The notes beneath the pieces were generated by a model that saw only the letters and a list, made by a program, of their open reading frames with translations, did not search any database and was not told where the DNA came from. From Caldovatus aquaticus (GTDB taxonomy: Bacteria > Pseudomonadota > Alphaproteobacteria > Acetobacterales > Acetobacteraceae), in assembly GCF_019458025.1 (NCBI RefSeq), contig NZ_JAHZUY010000040.1:1-35116 (forward strand): a stretch of DNA of 35,116 nt, read 5' to 3'. Shown here piece after piece: positions 16,592-27,129 of the stretch. The translations under genes and the position numbers were made by a program. Every line of letters starts with the position of its first letter. Within the stretch, counting starts at the first letter, position 1.

Positions 16592-17403
16592 GCGGCGGCG
16601 GTCTTTTCCCTCTCGCGCTCGCGCTTCAGCAGCTCGGCGGCAAGCTGGACGTAGGCCTGCGCGCCGATGGAGCGGAAATCATAGAGCAGCACCGGCAGTC
16701 CGTGCGAGGGCGCCTCGCTGACTCGCACGTTGCGCGGAATGACGGTGTCGAAGACCCTCTCCTTGAAGAAGCCGCGCACATCCGCGGCGACCAGCTCGGA
16801 GAGGTTGTTCCGGCGATCGTACATGGTCAGCACGATGCCCTCGAGCGTGAGCGCCGGGTTCAGGGCGCGCTTCACGCGATCGAGCGTGCGGGTGATCTGG
16901 CTCATGCCCTCCAGGGCGAAGAATTCGCATTGCAGCGGGACGAGGACGCCATCCGCGGCGACGAGGGCATTGAGGGTCAGGAGACCAAGCGAGGGAGGGC
17001 AGTCGAAGAAGACGTAGTCGTAATGCGCCAGGAGTTCCGTCGCGGCCTCGAGCGCTTGGCGAAGCCGGCGGTCACGGTCGGGCAGCGTGACGAGTTCGAC
17101 CTCCGCGCCCGCCAGTTCCGGATCCGCCGGCACCAGCCCGAGGTCGGGCACGGCGGTGGGACGCACCAGCGACGCGAGCGGCCGGTCGCCGATCAACAGG
17201 GCGTAGCTTCCCGCCCCCCGCTCGCTGCGGGGAATGCCGAGGCCGGTGGAGGCATTGCCCTGCGGATCGAGGTCGATCAGCAGGACCTTGCGCTTCGCGG
17301 CCAGCGCCGTGGCGAGGTTGATGGCCGTCGTGGTCTTGCCGACCCCTCCCTTCTGGTTGGCGAGGGCAAGAAACCGCGGCTTGCGGCGGTCAGGCGCCGG
17401 CAC
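16588..17403 (-). CDS. parA: Chromosome-partitioning ATPase ParA
   Basis: A 271-residue ParA/Soj ATPase that moves ParB-bound origins. It has the deviant Walker A motif KGGVGKTTTAINLA (signature Lys K18), Walker A' LLIDLDPQGNAST, Walker B YVFFDCPPSLGLLTLNAL and the later NLSELVAADVRGFF and VIPRNVRVSEAPSHGLPV. The start is a GTG at 17403 that overlaps the end of rsmG by 14 bases, so it is probably translated by coupling. The next gene, parB, overlaps it by four bases. Confidence 0.97.
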   Translation of the reverse strand: MPAPDRRKPRFLALANQKGGVGKTTTAINLATALAAKRKVLLIDLDPQGNASTGLGIPRSERGAGSYALLIGDRPLASLVRPTAVPDLGLVPADPELAGAEVELVTLPDRDRRLRQALEAATELLAHYDYVFFDCPPSLGLLTLNALVAADGVLVPLQCEFFALEGMSQITRTLDRVKRALNPALTLEGIVLTMYDRRNNLSELVAADVRGFFKERVFDTVIPRNVRVSEAPSHGLPVLLYDFRSIGAQAYVQLAAELLKREREREKTAAA

Positions 17404-18004
17404 GGCGGATATCGCTCAATCGGAGGATGGTGGCGTCCGGTTCGGTGCGGCTTTGGAACCGCTCGATTGTCATTTTCCAGTCGCCTGCGGCGTCCGTCAA
17501 TTCCGCCTCCGCGGTGCGGCCCTTGGGAAAGATCGCGACGCCCCCCGGCCCGAGGAGCCGGACCGCATGGGGCAGCAACCGGCGGAGCGGCGCCACGGCA
17601 CGTGCCGTCACGGCAGCCATGCCGGTCAGCGGCACGGCTTCGATGCGGGCGGCGTGGATGTGCACATGCGGGAGGCCGAGAAGGCGGCTGGCTTCCAGCA
17701 GGAACGCAGCCTTGCGCCGGTCCGATTCGATAAGATGAACGGAGCGTTCCGTCGCGATGGCGAGGACCAGGCCTGGAAAGCCGGCGCCGGACCCCAGGTC
17801 AGCGACGGCGCCTTGGGCCGGCAGCAGCGGCAGAAGCTGCAGCGAATCGGCGATGTGCCGCTGTTCGACGGCCGCCGCATCGCGTTCGGCGATCAGATTG
17901 ATGCGTTCTCTCCACGCGAGGAGCAGGTCGCGGAAGCGATCGAGCCGGCGCCGCGTTTCACGTGAAACCGGCGCCTCCGGGATCGGCCGGCGCTCACGAG
18001 ACAT
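17390..18004 (-). CDS. rsmG: 16S rRNA (guanine527-N7)-methyltransferase RsmG
   Basis: A 204-residue class I methyltransferase (GidB) that modifies G527 in the 530 loop of 16S rRNA. The SAM-binding motif is [17 protein letters not shown]; flanking motifs include [37 protein letters not shown] and [13 protein letters not shown], all typical. The gene overlaps mnmG by 11 bases and parA by 14. A parS site lies inside the coding sequence at 17954-17969, encoding part of the N-terminal PVSRET segment, an arrangement known from other alphaproteobacteria. Confidence 0.96.
   Translation of the reverse strand: MSRERRPIPEAPVSRETRRRLDRFRDLLLAWRERINLIAERDAAAVEQRHIADSLQLLPLLPAQGAVADLGSGAGFPGLVLAIATERSVHLIESDRRKAAFLLEASRLLGLPHVHIHAARIEAVPLTGMAAVTARAVAPLRRLLPHAVRLLGPGGVAIFPKGRTAEAELTDAAGDWKMTIERFQSRTEPDATILRLSDIRRAGA
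17954..17969. promoter_or_regulatory. parS centromere site inside rsmG
   Basis: The 14-base perfect palindrome GTTTCACGTGAAAC (17955-17968) matches the core of the widely conserved parS sequence TGTTTCACGTGAAACA; only the outermost base on each side differs (C and C). ParB binds such sites and loads as a CTP clamp. Its place 1.4 kb from parB, within rsmG, strongly supports function. Confidence 0.93.
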
Positions 18005-19871
18005 CGGCCGTCACAGCCGCGCGGCGCAGATGCGCGGCCAGGGCGGCCAAGGCGGCAGGCGTTACGCCGGGAACCCGCCCTGCCCCGCCCAGCGTCGCCG
18101 GACGCGCCGCCGACAGGCGCTGGCGCATCTCGACCGACAGTCCGGATACGGAGGAAAAATCCAGGTCTTCCGGGATCGCCGTCCGCTCCTCCCGCGCGAG
18201 CATCCGCTGCTCTGCCTCCTGGCGCCGAAGGTAGGGCGCGTAGAGCGCTTCCGCTTCGAGCTGCGTTCGAATCTCCGGCGCCAGGTCCCGCAGCCAAGGG
18301 AACGCAACCGCGGCACGCTGCGGCGTCACACCGGGAAGGGCCAGGACATCGAGAAGGGTGCGCCGCCGACCATCCTGGTTCACGGCGATACCCGCGGCGG
18401 CGAGGCGCGCTGGCGTAGCCTCCTCGACCCGGGCGCGCCGCAGCGCCTCCGCGACCGCCGCCGAGAAGGCCCGATGGCGCGCCCCACGCTCCGGTCCGAC
18501 CACGCCCCACGACAAGCCGATATCGGTGAGGCGCAGGCCGGCGTTGTCCGCCCGCAGCGACAGGCGGTGTTCGGCGCGCGCCGTGAGCATCCGGTAGGGC
18601 TCGGTGACGCCCTGCAGCACCAGGTCGTCGATCAGGACGCCGATATAGGCCTCCGCGCGGGTCAGGACCCGGCCGGCCTGCCCCCCGCCGGCGCGCTGGG
18701 CCGCATTGACACCGGCCATCAAGCCTTGTGCCGCCGCCTCTTCATACCCGGTGGTGCCGTTGATCTGCCCGGCGAGAAACAGTCGCGGCACCGCCCGGAC
18801 TTCGAGCGTCGGCCTCAGGCAGCGCGGATCCACGTAATCATATTCGATGGCGTAGCCAGGGCGCAGGATCCGCGCTCGCTCCAGCCCGGGAATCGTTGCG
18901 ATCATCGCCGCCTGCGCCTCTTCGGGCAGGCTGGTCGAAAGGCCGTTCGGATAGACGACGTCGCTGTCGAGCCCCTCCGGCTCAAGGAAGATCTGGTGCC
19001 GCTCGCGTTCGGCGAAGCGCACCACCTTGTCCTCGACGGATGGGCAGTAGCGCGGCCCGACGCCCTGGATCCGTCCGGCATAGACCGGCGTCTCATGCAG
19101 CCGGGCGCGGATCAAGGCATGGGTCCGCGGTGTGGTCCAGGTGATGCCGCACCGCACCTGGGGGTTGCCGATGGCCTCGGTCATCCAGGACAGGGGCTCG
19201 GGCGGATCGTCGCCCGGCTGGGTCTCGAGCGCCGCCCAGGCGATAGTCCGGCCGTCGAGCCGTGGCGGGGTCCCTGTCTTCAGCCGCGCCATCGGCAGGC
19301 CCAATCGCTCGATCGCCAAGGCAAGGCCGACCGCCGCCGCGTCGCCCATCCGGCCGGCTGGAATGCGGCGCTCGCCGATATGGATCACGCCGCGCAGGAA
19401 GGTTCCCGTGGTGATGACCAGCGCCCCGCAGCGAACGCGCCGCCCGTCGGCGCAGATCACCGCGCGGACGCCGCCATCCGGGGCGCGCTCGATCGCCTCG
19501 GCCGCGGCCGCCTGGATCGTCAGGCCGGGTTGCCTCGCGAGCAGCTCCCGCACGGCGCGCCGATAGAGCGCCCGGTCGGCCTGCGCGCGCGGGCCGCGTA
19601 CCGCCGGCCCCTTGCTCCGGTTGAGGACCTTGAAGTGGATGCCGGCCAGATCCGCGGCGCGCCCCATCAGCCCGTCGAGGGCGTCGATCTCGCGCACAAG
19701 ATGGCCCTTGCCGATCCCGCCAATGGCGGGATTGCAGGACATCTCGCCGATCGTCTCCAGGCGGTGTGTCAGCAGCAGGGTGCGCGCGCCGCACCGCGCG
19801 GCGGCAGCGGCGGCTTCCGTGCCGGCGTGCCCGCCTCCCACCACCACCACATCGAAGCGGTCTGCCTCCAT
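17994..19871 (-). CDS. mnmG: tRNA uridine-5-carboxymethylaminomethyl modification enzyme MnmG
   Basis: A 625-residue FAD protein (GidA) that works with MnmE to modify the wobble uridine (U34) of certain tRNAs. The N-terminal FAD motif is [22 protein letters not shown]. Then come [91 protein letters not shown] and [20 protein letters not shown], all family hallmarks. Length is normal. Only 19 bases separate it from mnmE upstream, and its end overlaps rsmG. Confidence 0.97.
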   Translation of the reverse strand: MEADRFDVVVVGGGHAGTEAAAAAARCGARTLLLTHRLETIGEMSCNPAIGGIGKGHLVREIDALDGLMGRAADLAGIHFKVLNRSKGPAVRGPRAQADRALYRRAVRELLARQPGLTIQAAAAEAIERAPDGGVRAVICADGRRVRCGALVITTGTFLRGVIHIGERRIPAGRMGDAAAVGLALAIERLGLPMARLKTGTPPRLDGRTIAWAALETQPGDDPPEPLSWMTEAIGNPQVRCGITWTTPRTHALIRARLHETPVYAGRIQGVGPRYCPSVEDKVVRFAERERHQIFLEPEGLDSDVVYPNGLSTSLPEEAQAAMIATIPGLERARILRPGYAIEYDYVDPRCLRPTLEVRAVPRLFLAGQINGTTGYEEAAAQGLMAGVNAAQRAGGGQAGRVLTRAEAYIGVLIDDLVLQGVTEPYRMLTARAEHRLSLRADNAGLRLTDIGLSWGVVGPERGARHRAFSAAVAEALRRARVEEATPARLAAAGIAVNQDGRRRTLLDVLALPGVTPQRAAVAFPWLRDLAPEIRTQLEAEALYAPYLRRQEAEQRMLAREERTAIPEDLDFSSVSGLSVEMRQRLSAARPATLGGAGRVPGVTPAALAALAAHLRRAAVTADVS

Positions 19872-19890
19872 GGCCGGCGATATAGGCCGA

Positions 19891-21234
19891 TCACTTGCCG
19901 ATGCAGAAGTCCGCGAAGACCCGATCGAGCACCTCCTCCACCCCGACCCGCCCGGTCAGCCGGCCGAGAGCGCGCAGCGCGGCCCGCAAGGCTTCCGCGC
20001 AAAGCTCCGGCAGCGGCGCCGTCTCGGCATCCCGCAGCCACGCCACGGCCTCGGACAGCGCGGCACGGTGGCGCGGGCGGGTCAAAGCAACCGTCGCCCC
20101 GGGCGTGGCGCCGGCGGCCGCGAACGCCAGGAGCCGCTCGCGCAGCGCCGCAAGGCCCTCGCCGGATCGCACACTCACCGCGAGGGGAGCCCGCCCCCCG
20201 ATCGCCTGTGGCGCGGGAGCAAGATCGGTCTTGCTCGCCACGACCAGCACCTCGCGCCCCGGTTGCTCGACCAGGGCCAGGGTCGCCGCATCCGGCTCCC
20301 GATCAGCGGCAAAAAGCGCCAGCAGGATGTCGGCCTCCTCCGCCCGGCGCCGCGCCCGCCGTATCCCTTCCGCCTCGATCTCGTCTCCGGCGTCCCGCAG
20401 CCCCGCCGTATCGGCCAGCGTCACCGGCACTCCGCCCAGGTCGAGCCGCGCCTCGATCACGTCCCGCGTCGTCCCGGCCCGCGCCGAGACGATCGCCGCC
20501 TCCCGCCCGACCAGGGCATTCAGCAGCGACGACTTCCCCGCATTGGGCGCGCCGATGATCGCGACCTCCATCCCCTCCCGCAGCCGCTCGCCACGGCCGC
20601 CGTCGTCCAGATGTGCGGCGATCTCCGCCCGCAGGGCCGCCGCCCCCTCGCGCGCCCGCTCGCCGAGATCGGTCGGCAGGTCGTCATCGGCGAACTCGAT
20701 GGCGGCCTCCTGGTGGGCCAGCAGGCGCGTCAGGCGAGCGCCCCAGCCCTCGTAGAGAGCGGCCAGCGCCCCTTCGGCCTGGCGCAACGCCTGGCGTCGC
20801 TGGCCGGCCGTTTCCGCGGCGATCAGGTCGGCGATGCCTTCGGCCGCCGTCAGATCGAGCCTGCCGTTGAGGAAGGCGCGGCGGGTGAACTCCCCAGGCT
20901 CCGCCGGGCGCGCGCCCAGCGCCACCAGCGCCTCCGCCACCCCGGCGATGACCGCCGGACCGCCGTGCAGATGCAGCTCGGCCGCATCTTCGCCAGTATA
21001 GCTGCGCGGCCCCGGGAACCACAGCACCAGCGCCTGGTCCAGCGTTTCGCCGCTCACCGGGTGGCGCAGTCGCCGCAGGCTCGCCATCCGGGGCGGCGGA
21101 AGGCGCCCTCCGAGCAGCGCTGCCACCACATCCCGGCAGCCCCGGCCCCCGGAAAGCCGCATGACCGCCACCGCTGCCTTGCCGGCGCCGGAGGCCAGGG
21201 CGAAGATGGTATCAAGCGTGCCGCAACCGGTCAT
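19891..21234 (-). CDS. mnmE: tRNA modification GTPase MnmE
   Basis: A 447-residue GTPase (TrmE) and partner of MnmG. The N-terminal formyl-THF-binding domain starts with [22 protein letters not shown] and has [15 protein letters not shown] and [20 protein letters not shown]. The G domain has G1 [15 protein letters not shown]2 AGTTRD, G3 DTAGLRD and G4 SKTD (Ser where Asn is usual). The C-terminus ends in the invariant FCIGK, whose Cys is needed for activity. The start lies 16 bases from a second parS-like site. Confidence 0.97.
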   Translation of the reverse strand: MTGCGTLDTIFALASGAGKAAVAVMRLSGGRGCRDVVAALLGGRLPPPRMASLRRLRHPVSGETLDQALVLWFPGPRSYTGEDAAELHLHGGPAVIAGVAEALVALGARPAEPGEFTRRAFLNGRLDLTAAEGIADLIAAETAGQRRQALRQAEGALAALYEGWGARLTRLLAHQEAAIEFADDDLPTDLGERAREGAAALRAEIAAHLDDGGRGERLREGMEVAIIGAPNAGKSSLLNALVGREAAIVSARAGTTRDVIEARLDLGGVPVTLADTAGLRDAGDEIEAEGIRRARRRAEEADILLALFAADREPDAATLALVEQPGREVLVVASKTDLAPAPQAIGGRAPLAVSVRSGEGLAALRERLLAFAAAGATPGATVALTRPRHRAALSEAVAWLRDAETAPLPELCAEALRAALRALGRLTGRVGVEEVLDRVFADFCIGK

Positions 21235-21248
21235 CGGGCCCGGCCCGG

Positions 21249-21264
21249 CGTTTCACGTGGAACG
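21249..21264. promoter_or_regulatory. Second parS-like site upstream of mnmE
   Basis: GTTTCACGTGGAAC (21250-21263) differs from the perfect palindrome at one position, a variant known for alphaproteobacterial parS sites. It lies in the 39-base gap between the ferredoxin and mnmE genes, inside a larger CGGCG...CGCCG inverted context. Being 3.3 kb from the first site, it would form a parS cluster with it. Confidence 0.85.
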
Positions 21265-21273
21265 CCGCACGAC

Positions 21274-21660
21274 TCATCCCTTGGGGGGCGGCACATCCTT
21301 CTCGGTCAGCATCAGCCGCCGGACCCGCCCGCCGCGCACCAGATGCATCTCCAGGATCTCGTCCACATCCTCGCGCGTCTTCGGGCTGTACCAGACGCCC
21401 TCCGGGTAGATCACGAGGGACGGCCCGAACTCGCACCGGTCCAGGCACCCCGCCACGTTCACCCGCACCCCCTCAAGTCCCAGCTCCTTGGCGCGCGCCT
21501 TCATGTAGTCGCGCAGCGCCTCGCTCCCCTTCGCCGCACAGGATCCGCGCCGGTGCCCCTCCGGCCGCCGGTTGCAGCAGACGAACACATGCGCGCGGTA
21601 GTAGAGCGGGGGATCCCTCTCCTCGGCTCTCGTCCCCATCTCAGGCACGGCGTCGTTCAC
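21274..21660 (-). CDS. Thioredoxin-fold [2Fe-2S] ferredoxin
   Basis: A 128-residue protein of the (2Fe-2S) thioredoxin-like ferredoxin family. The cluster ligands fit the family pattern Cys-x12-Cys-x30-Cys-x3-Cys: C28 (in HVFVCCN), C41 (GSCAAKG), C72 and C76 ([10 protein letters not shown]). The ending [31 protein letters not shown] is typical of this small cytoplasmic electron-carrier group. The start GTG 21660 was chosen because GGGAG lies eight bases upstream; ATG 21639 is also possible, and a longer in-frame form starting at 21702 is less likely. It is upstream of mnmE on the same strand, with parS between them. The redox partner is unknown. Confidence 0.88.
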   Translation of the reverse strand: MNDAVPEMGTRAEERDPPLYYRAHVFVCCNRRPEGHRRGSCAAKGSEALRDYMKARAKELGLEGVRVNVAGCLDRCEFGPSLVIYPEGVWYSPKTREDVDEILEMHLVRGGRVRRLMLTEKDVPPPKG

Positions 21661-21737
21661 GGAGCGATCTCCCGGCTGGGCAGAAGACAACCGCAAGCCC
21701 ATCTAGCCGCCCACCGCACCGTCGGCCAGAGGTTCCC

Positions 21738-23822
<2,085 letters not shown>

Positions 23823-23862
23823 CGGCCTCGTTGCGGCGGGGCATCCGCGCCCTCCGGTCGCC

Positions 23863-24369
23863 ATGCCCCAGCTCTCGCTCCACACCCCCTGCGGCGAGCT
23901 GACCCTGACCGAGGAGGACGGGGCGATCGTCGCGCTCGACTGGGGCCGCGGCCGCGACCAGGCGCCGACGCCGCTGCTGCGCCGCGCCGCCGCGCAGCTC
24001 CAGGATTACTTCGACGGTCTCCGCACCGGATTCGACCTGCCGCTGAGCCCGGCCGGCGGCACCCCCTTCCGCCGCCGCGTCTGGGCCGCCCTGCGCGCCA
24101 TCCCGCCCGGCGAGACGCGGAGCTACGCCGCGCTCGCCCGCCAGCTCGGCAGCGCGCCGCGCGCCGTGGGCCAGGCCTGCGGCGCCAACCCGATCCCCAT
24201 CCTCATCCCCTGCCACCGCGTGGTGGCGGCGGACGGCTCGCTCGGCGGCTATTCGGGCGGCGACGGTTTGGCTACGAAGCGGTTTCTCCTCGATCTCGAA
24301 CGGCGCGCGCTCAGCCGGCGTGCGGCGGCGACGGGATCCGAACCCCAGGGATGGACCAGGCCCCCATGA
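23863..24369 (+). CDS. ogt: Methylated-DNA--protein-cysteine methyltransferase (Ogt-type)
   Basis: A 168-residue suicide DNA-repair protein that removes O6-alkyl groups from guanine. The catalytic motif is IPCHRVVAADGSLGGYSGG, with acceptor C117, and the HTH part is GETRSYAALARQLGSAPRAVGQACGANP. An N-terminal domain beginning PQLSLHTPCGELTLTEEDG is present, but there is no Ada regulatory domain. ATG 23863 was chosen because similarity starts there; ATG 23800 in frame is upstream and would add about 21 Arg-rich residues. The stop overlaps the next gene by four bases. Confidence 0.93.
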   Translation: MPQLSLHTPCGELTLTEEDGAIVALDWGRGRDQAPTPLLRRAAAQLQDYFDGLRTGFDLPLSPAGGTPFRRRVWAALRAIPPGETRSYAALARQLGSAPRAVGQACGANPIPILIPCHRVVAADGSLGGYSGGDGLATKRFLLDLERRALSRRAAATGSEPQGWTRPP

Positions 24370-25337
24370 ACCACGCCATCCGCATCCACGCGCACGGCGG
24401 CCCCGAGAAGCTCGTCTGGGAGGAAGTCCCGCTTCCCGACCCGAAGCCGGGCGAGGTGCGGGTCCGCCACCGCGCCGTCGGGCTCAACTTCATCGACGTC
24501 TATTTCCGCACCGGCCTCTACAAGGTCCCCTCCCTGCCGGCGACCATCGGCATGGAGGGTGCCGGCGTGGTCGAGGCCGTCGGCGAAGGCGTGACCGAGT
24601 TCAAGCCCGGCGACCGGGTCGCCTATGCCGGTGCGCTCGGCGCCTATGCGGAGGCGCGCTGCCTGCCCGCCGACCGCCTGGTGAAGCTGCCCGACGGCAT
24701 AGACTTCGTGCAGGCCGCGGCGATGATGCTGCAGGGCATGACCGCGCAGTACCTGCTGCGCCGCACCTACAAGGTGCAGAAGGGCGACACCATCCTGGTG
24801 CACGCCGCCGCGGGCGGCGTCGGCCTCATCCTCTGCCAGTGGGCGAAGCATCTCGGCGCCACCGTGATCGGCGTGGTCAGCACGCCGGAGAAGGCGGAGA
24901 TCGCCAAGGCGCACGGCGCCGCGCACGTCGTCCTGACCGGCGAGAACCTGCCGCAGCGGGTGAAGGAGATCACCGGCGGCGCGATGGTGCCCGTGGTCTA
25001 TGACAGTGTCGGGCGCGACACCTTCCTCACCTCGCTCGACTGCCTGCGCCCCCTCGGGCTGATGGTCAGCTACGGCAACGCCTCCGGTCCGGTCTCGATC
25101 CCCGACCTCGGCATCCTCGCCGCCAAGGGCTCGCTCTACGTGACGCGCCCCACCCTCAACACCTACACCGCCTCGCGCGCCGACCTGCTCGCCACCGCGC
25201 AGGAGCTGTTCGACGTGGTGCTGAGCGGCGCGGTGAAGATCCGGGTGAACCAGACCTTCCCCCTGAAGGACGCCGCCGAGGCGCACCGGGCGCTCGAAGG
25301 CCGCAAGACCACCGGCAGCACCGTGCTGCTGCCCTGA
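24366..25337 (+). CDS. NADPH:quinone oxidoreductase, zinc-free MDR family
   Basis: A 323-residue medium-chain dehydrogenase/reductase of the QOR group, which passes electrons from NADPH to quinones or other enones. Motifs in order are GGPEKLVWEEVPLPDPKPGEV, GLNFIDVYFRTGLY, PATIGMEGAGVVEAVG, FKPGDRVAYAG, the cofactor motif LVHAAAGGVGLILCQWAK, and the C-terminal KDAAEAHRALEGRKTTGSTVLLP. The Cys/His residues of zinc alcohol dehydrogenases are absent, as expected. ATG 24366 overlaps the ogt stop; ATG 24351 is five codons further upstream. Confidence 0.93.
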   Translation: MNHAIRIHAHGGPEKLVWEEVPLPDPKPGEVRVRHRAVGLNFIDVYFRTGLYKVPSLPATIGMEGAGVVEAVGEGVTEFKPGDRVAYAGALGAYAEARCLPADRLVKLPDGIDFVQAAAMMLQGMTAQYLLRRTYKVQKGDTILVHAAAGGVGLILCQWAKHLGATVIGVVSTPEKAEIAKAHGAAHVVLTGENLPQRVKEITGGAMVPVVYDSVGRDTFLTSLDCLRPLGLMVSYGNASGPVSIPDLGILAAKGSLYVTRPTLNTYTASRADLLATAQELFDVVLSGAVKIRVNQTFPLKDAAEAHRALEGRKTTGSTVLLP

Positions 25338-25401
25338 CCGCGCCGCCCGGGGCGTTGCGCGGATCGTCCGCCGGCGCGCGCCGCCGGGCCGGCGGCAGCC
25401 G

Positions 25402-26208
25402 CTATCCCCCGGCCCGCGCCTCGGCCAGCGCCGTCTCGACCGCCTGGCGCAGCGCCGCAGGGTCGCGCAGCACCAGCGCGCGGCGGCCGACCTCCACCAG
25501 CCCGCGCCGCGCGAGATCGGCCAGCTCGCGCGAGACCGCCTCGCGCCGCGCGCCGATCCGCGCCGCGAGGTCGCGCCGCGCCGGCGGCGGGCTGACCACG
25601 ATCCGCTCCGCGTTCCCCGGCGCCGGCCGCGACAGGCGCAGCAGCTCCGCATAGAGCCGGTGGCGCACCGGCAGCGCCGAACGCTCCAGCAGCCGCGCGT
25701 TCTGCGCCCGGACGCGCGCGGTGAACAGCCGCAGGAGCCGCAGCGACACCGCGGGCGAGGCGGCAAGGATGGCCAGGAACGCGTCCGCCGGCAGCACGCA
25801 GAGGCGCGAGCGCAGCAGCGCCCGCACCCCGGCCGCGGGCGGCGGGGCGGCGCCGCCGATCGCCGCCATCTCGCCGAAGAAGCTGCCGGGGCCGATCTCG
25901 TCGAGGATCGCCTCGCGCCCGCCCGGCGCGCGCAGCAGCACCCGCAGCGCGCCGCGGTCCACCAGGAACAGGTCGGTGCAGGCGTGGTCGAAGTCGAGCA
26001 CCATCTGGTCGGGCTCCACCTCGATCCAGCGCGCCTCCGCCGCGGCGCGACCGAGGGCGGCACGGTCGGCCTCGGCGAAGAGCGGGAAGCGGGCCAGCCA
26101 CTGCGCCGTGCTCGACCCGGCCGCGCGGGCCGAGGCGGCCCCGTCCGGGGCGATGGTCGCGGCCGCCGATGTCACCGGAGCGGCCGAGCGGGGGGCAGGA
26201 GAGCTCAT
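25402..26208 (-). CDS. Crp/Fnr-family transcriptional regulator
   Basis: A 268-residue regulator with an N-terminal cyclic-nucleotide-binding fold (about residues 38-150) and a C-terminal winged helix with RRDLAARIGARREAVSRELADLARRGLVEV. A long Ala/Ser/Pro-rich tail (1-35) comes first. In the phosphate-binding cassette, FGEMAAI (111-117) is present but the usual Arg-x-Ala stretch reads PPPAAG (122-127), so the phosphate-contacting Arg looks replaced. The Cys pattern for an FNR iron-sulfur cluster is also absent. The ligand is therefore unknown. ATG 26208 was picked as the nearest start giving a complete domain. It converges on the quinone reductase gene; the 440 upstream bases have no gene. 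Confidence 0.88.
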   Translation of the reverse strand: MSSPAPRSAAPVTSAAATIAPDGAASARAAGSSTAQWLARFPLFAEADRAALGRAAAEARWIEVEPDQMVLDFDHACTDLFLVDRGALRVLLRAPGGREAILDEIGPGSFFGEMAAIGGAAPPPAAGVRALLRSRLCVLPADAFLAILAASPAVSLRLLRLFTARVRAQNARLLERSALPVRHRLYAELLRLSRPAPGNAERIVVSPPPARRDLAARIGARREAVSRELADLARRGLVEVGRRALVLRDPAALRQAVETALAEARAGG

Positions 26209-26648
26209 GGCGGTCGCGGGGGCCTCGTCGGCATGCGCCGCTCCGGGATGGAGCGTGCGGCTCGGGAGCGCAACTTGCCCGCGCCAGCCCGCGCCGCAAG
26301 GGGGCATCGTCGCGCCCGCCGCCCGGCGGCCGGACGAACCCCCGGGCGCGGCGCTCCGGCCTCGGCCGCTCGCGCCGAACGGCGCTCCCGGCGCCGGGTT
26401 GACGCCGCACGCCCGGCCGATGCCTGCGGCGCGGCGGCGGAGGTTCCGGTGCGCGCGCGCAGGTGCGCGGCGACCGCACGCTGACGGGGGATCATGCGGC
26501 TCCCCGGCGCCGGCGAGGAGGGCCCCGCCCCCGCGCCGCAAGGTCGGCGGCAGGCGGCGGCGCCGTGGCGGCATCGCCCGGGTGTCCGTCGCCTCTCGCC
26601 CCGGAGGCCGGGACGGCAGGTCCGCCCGGCGCGACCGCGGGGCGGGCG
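26209..26648. other. Gene-free spacer between lipoprotein gene and the Crp-like gene
   Basis: No gene was recognised in these 440 very GC-rich bases; open frames here are low-complexity Arg/Ala/Pro products of base composition. A weak 6-base hairpin (CCGCCC 26622-26627 with GGGCGG 26640-26645) lies just past the lipoprotein stop. The - strand near 26210-26300 should hold the Crp-like gene promoter, which was not identified. Confidence 0.5.
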
Positions 26649-26987
26649 TCAATACCGGTAGTAGTAGCCCTGCGGCGGGGCCGCGTAGGCCGGAGCATAG
26701 GCCGCGCCGTAGCCCGATCCGTAGGCCGGCGGCGGCGCCCCGTAGTAGGACTGCGGCGGCGGCGTCGGGGTCGTGGCCGCGCCGACCGCGGCGCCGCCGA
26801 CGCCGCCGATCAGCGCCCCCGCGACCGCACCGCGGCTGCCGCCCGCGATCCCGCCGATCGCCGCCCCGCCCAGCGCCCCGATCCCGGCGCCGCCCAGGGC
26901 CCGCTGGGTCGGGTCGTAGGGGTTCGTGCAGCCCGCGCCGGCGAGGGCGATGCCGGCCAGCAGCAGGGCGGTGGGCTTGCGGATCAT
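26649..26987 (-). CDS. Glycine-zipper lipoprotein
   Basis: A 112-residue predicted lipoprotein. The signal MIRKPTALLLAGIALAGAGC ends at a lipidation Cys (C20). A glycine zipper follows (about residues 31-70: GGAGIGALGGAAIGGIAGG, then AVAGALIGGVGGAAVGAA), which in related small outer-membrane lipoproteins forms paired membrane helices. The tail is rich in Tyr, Pro and Ala and ends QGYYYRY. ATG 26987 has GAGG five bases upstream on the - strand. A -10-like TATTTT occurs at 27045-27050 on the - strand, about 60 bases before the start. Likely a cell-envelope or stress lipoprotein; exact role unknown. Confidence 0.8.
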   Translation of the reverse strand: MIRKPTALLLAGIALAGAGCTNPYDPTQRALGGAGIGALGGAAIGGIAGGSRGAVAGALIGGVGGAAVGAATTPTPPPQSYYGAPPPAYGSGYGAAYAPAYAAPPQGYYYRY

Positions 26988-27129
26988 GGAGGCCTCGCTT
27001 CGTGCGCGTTTCGGTCCGTGGCGGGAGGTGCCAAGGGCGCACACAAAATACCACAGACAATCCCCTGCCGGGAACGCGCCCTCCGCTCTTCGGCCGAGAG
27101 GCGAGGTCGGCGCCGCGCGGCCCGGCCGC

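Noticed and set aside
17595-17608. Perfect palindrome ACGGCACGTGCCGT with a CACGTG core, a possible third parS
   Set aside because: Only the central six bases match parS; the flanks are wrong. It encodes the conserved TARAVAP segment of RsmG, which explains the sequence.
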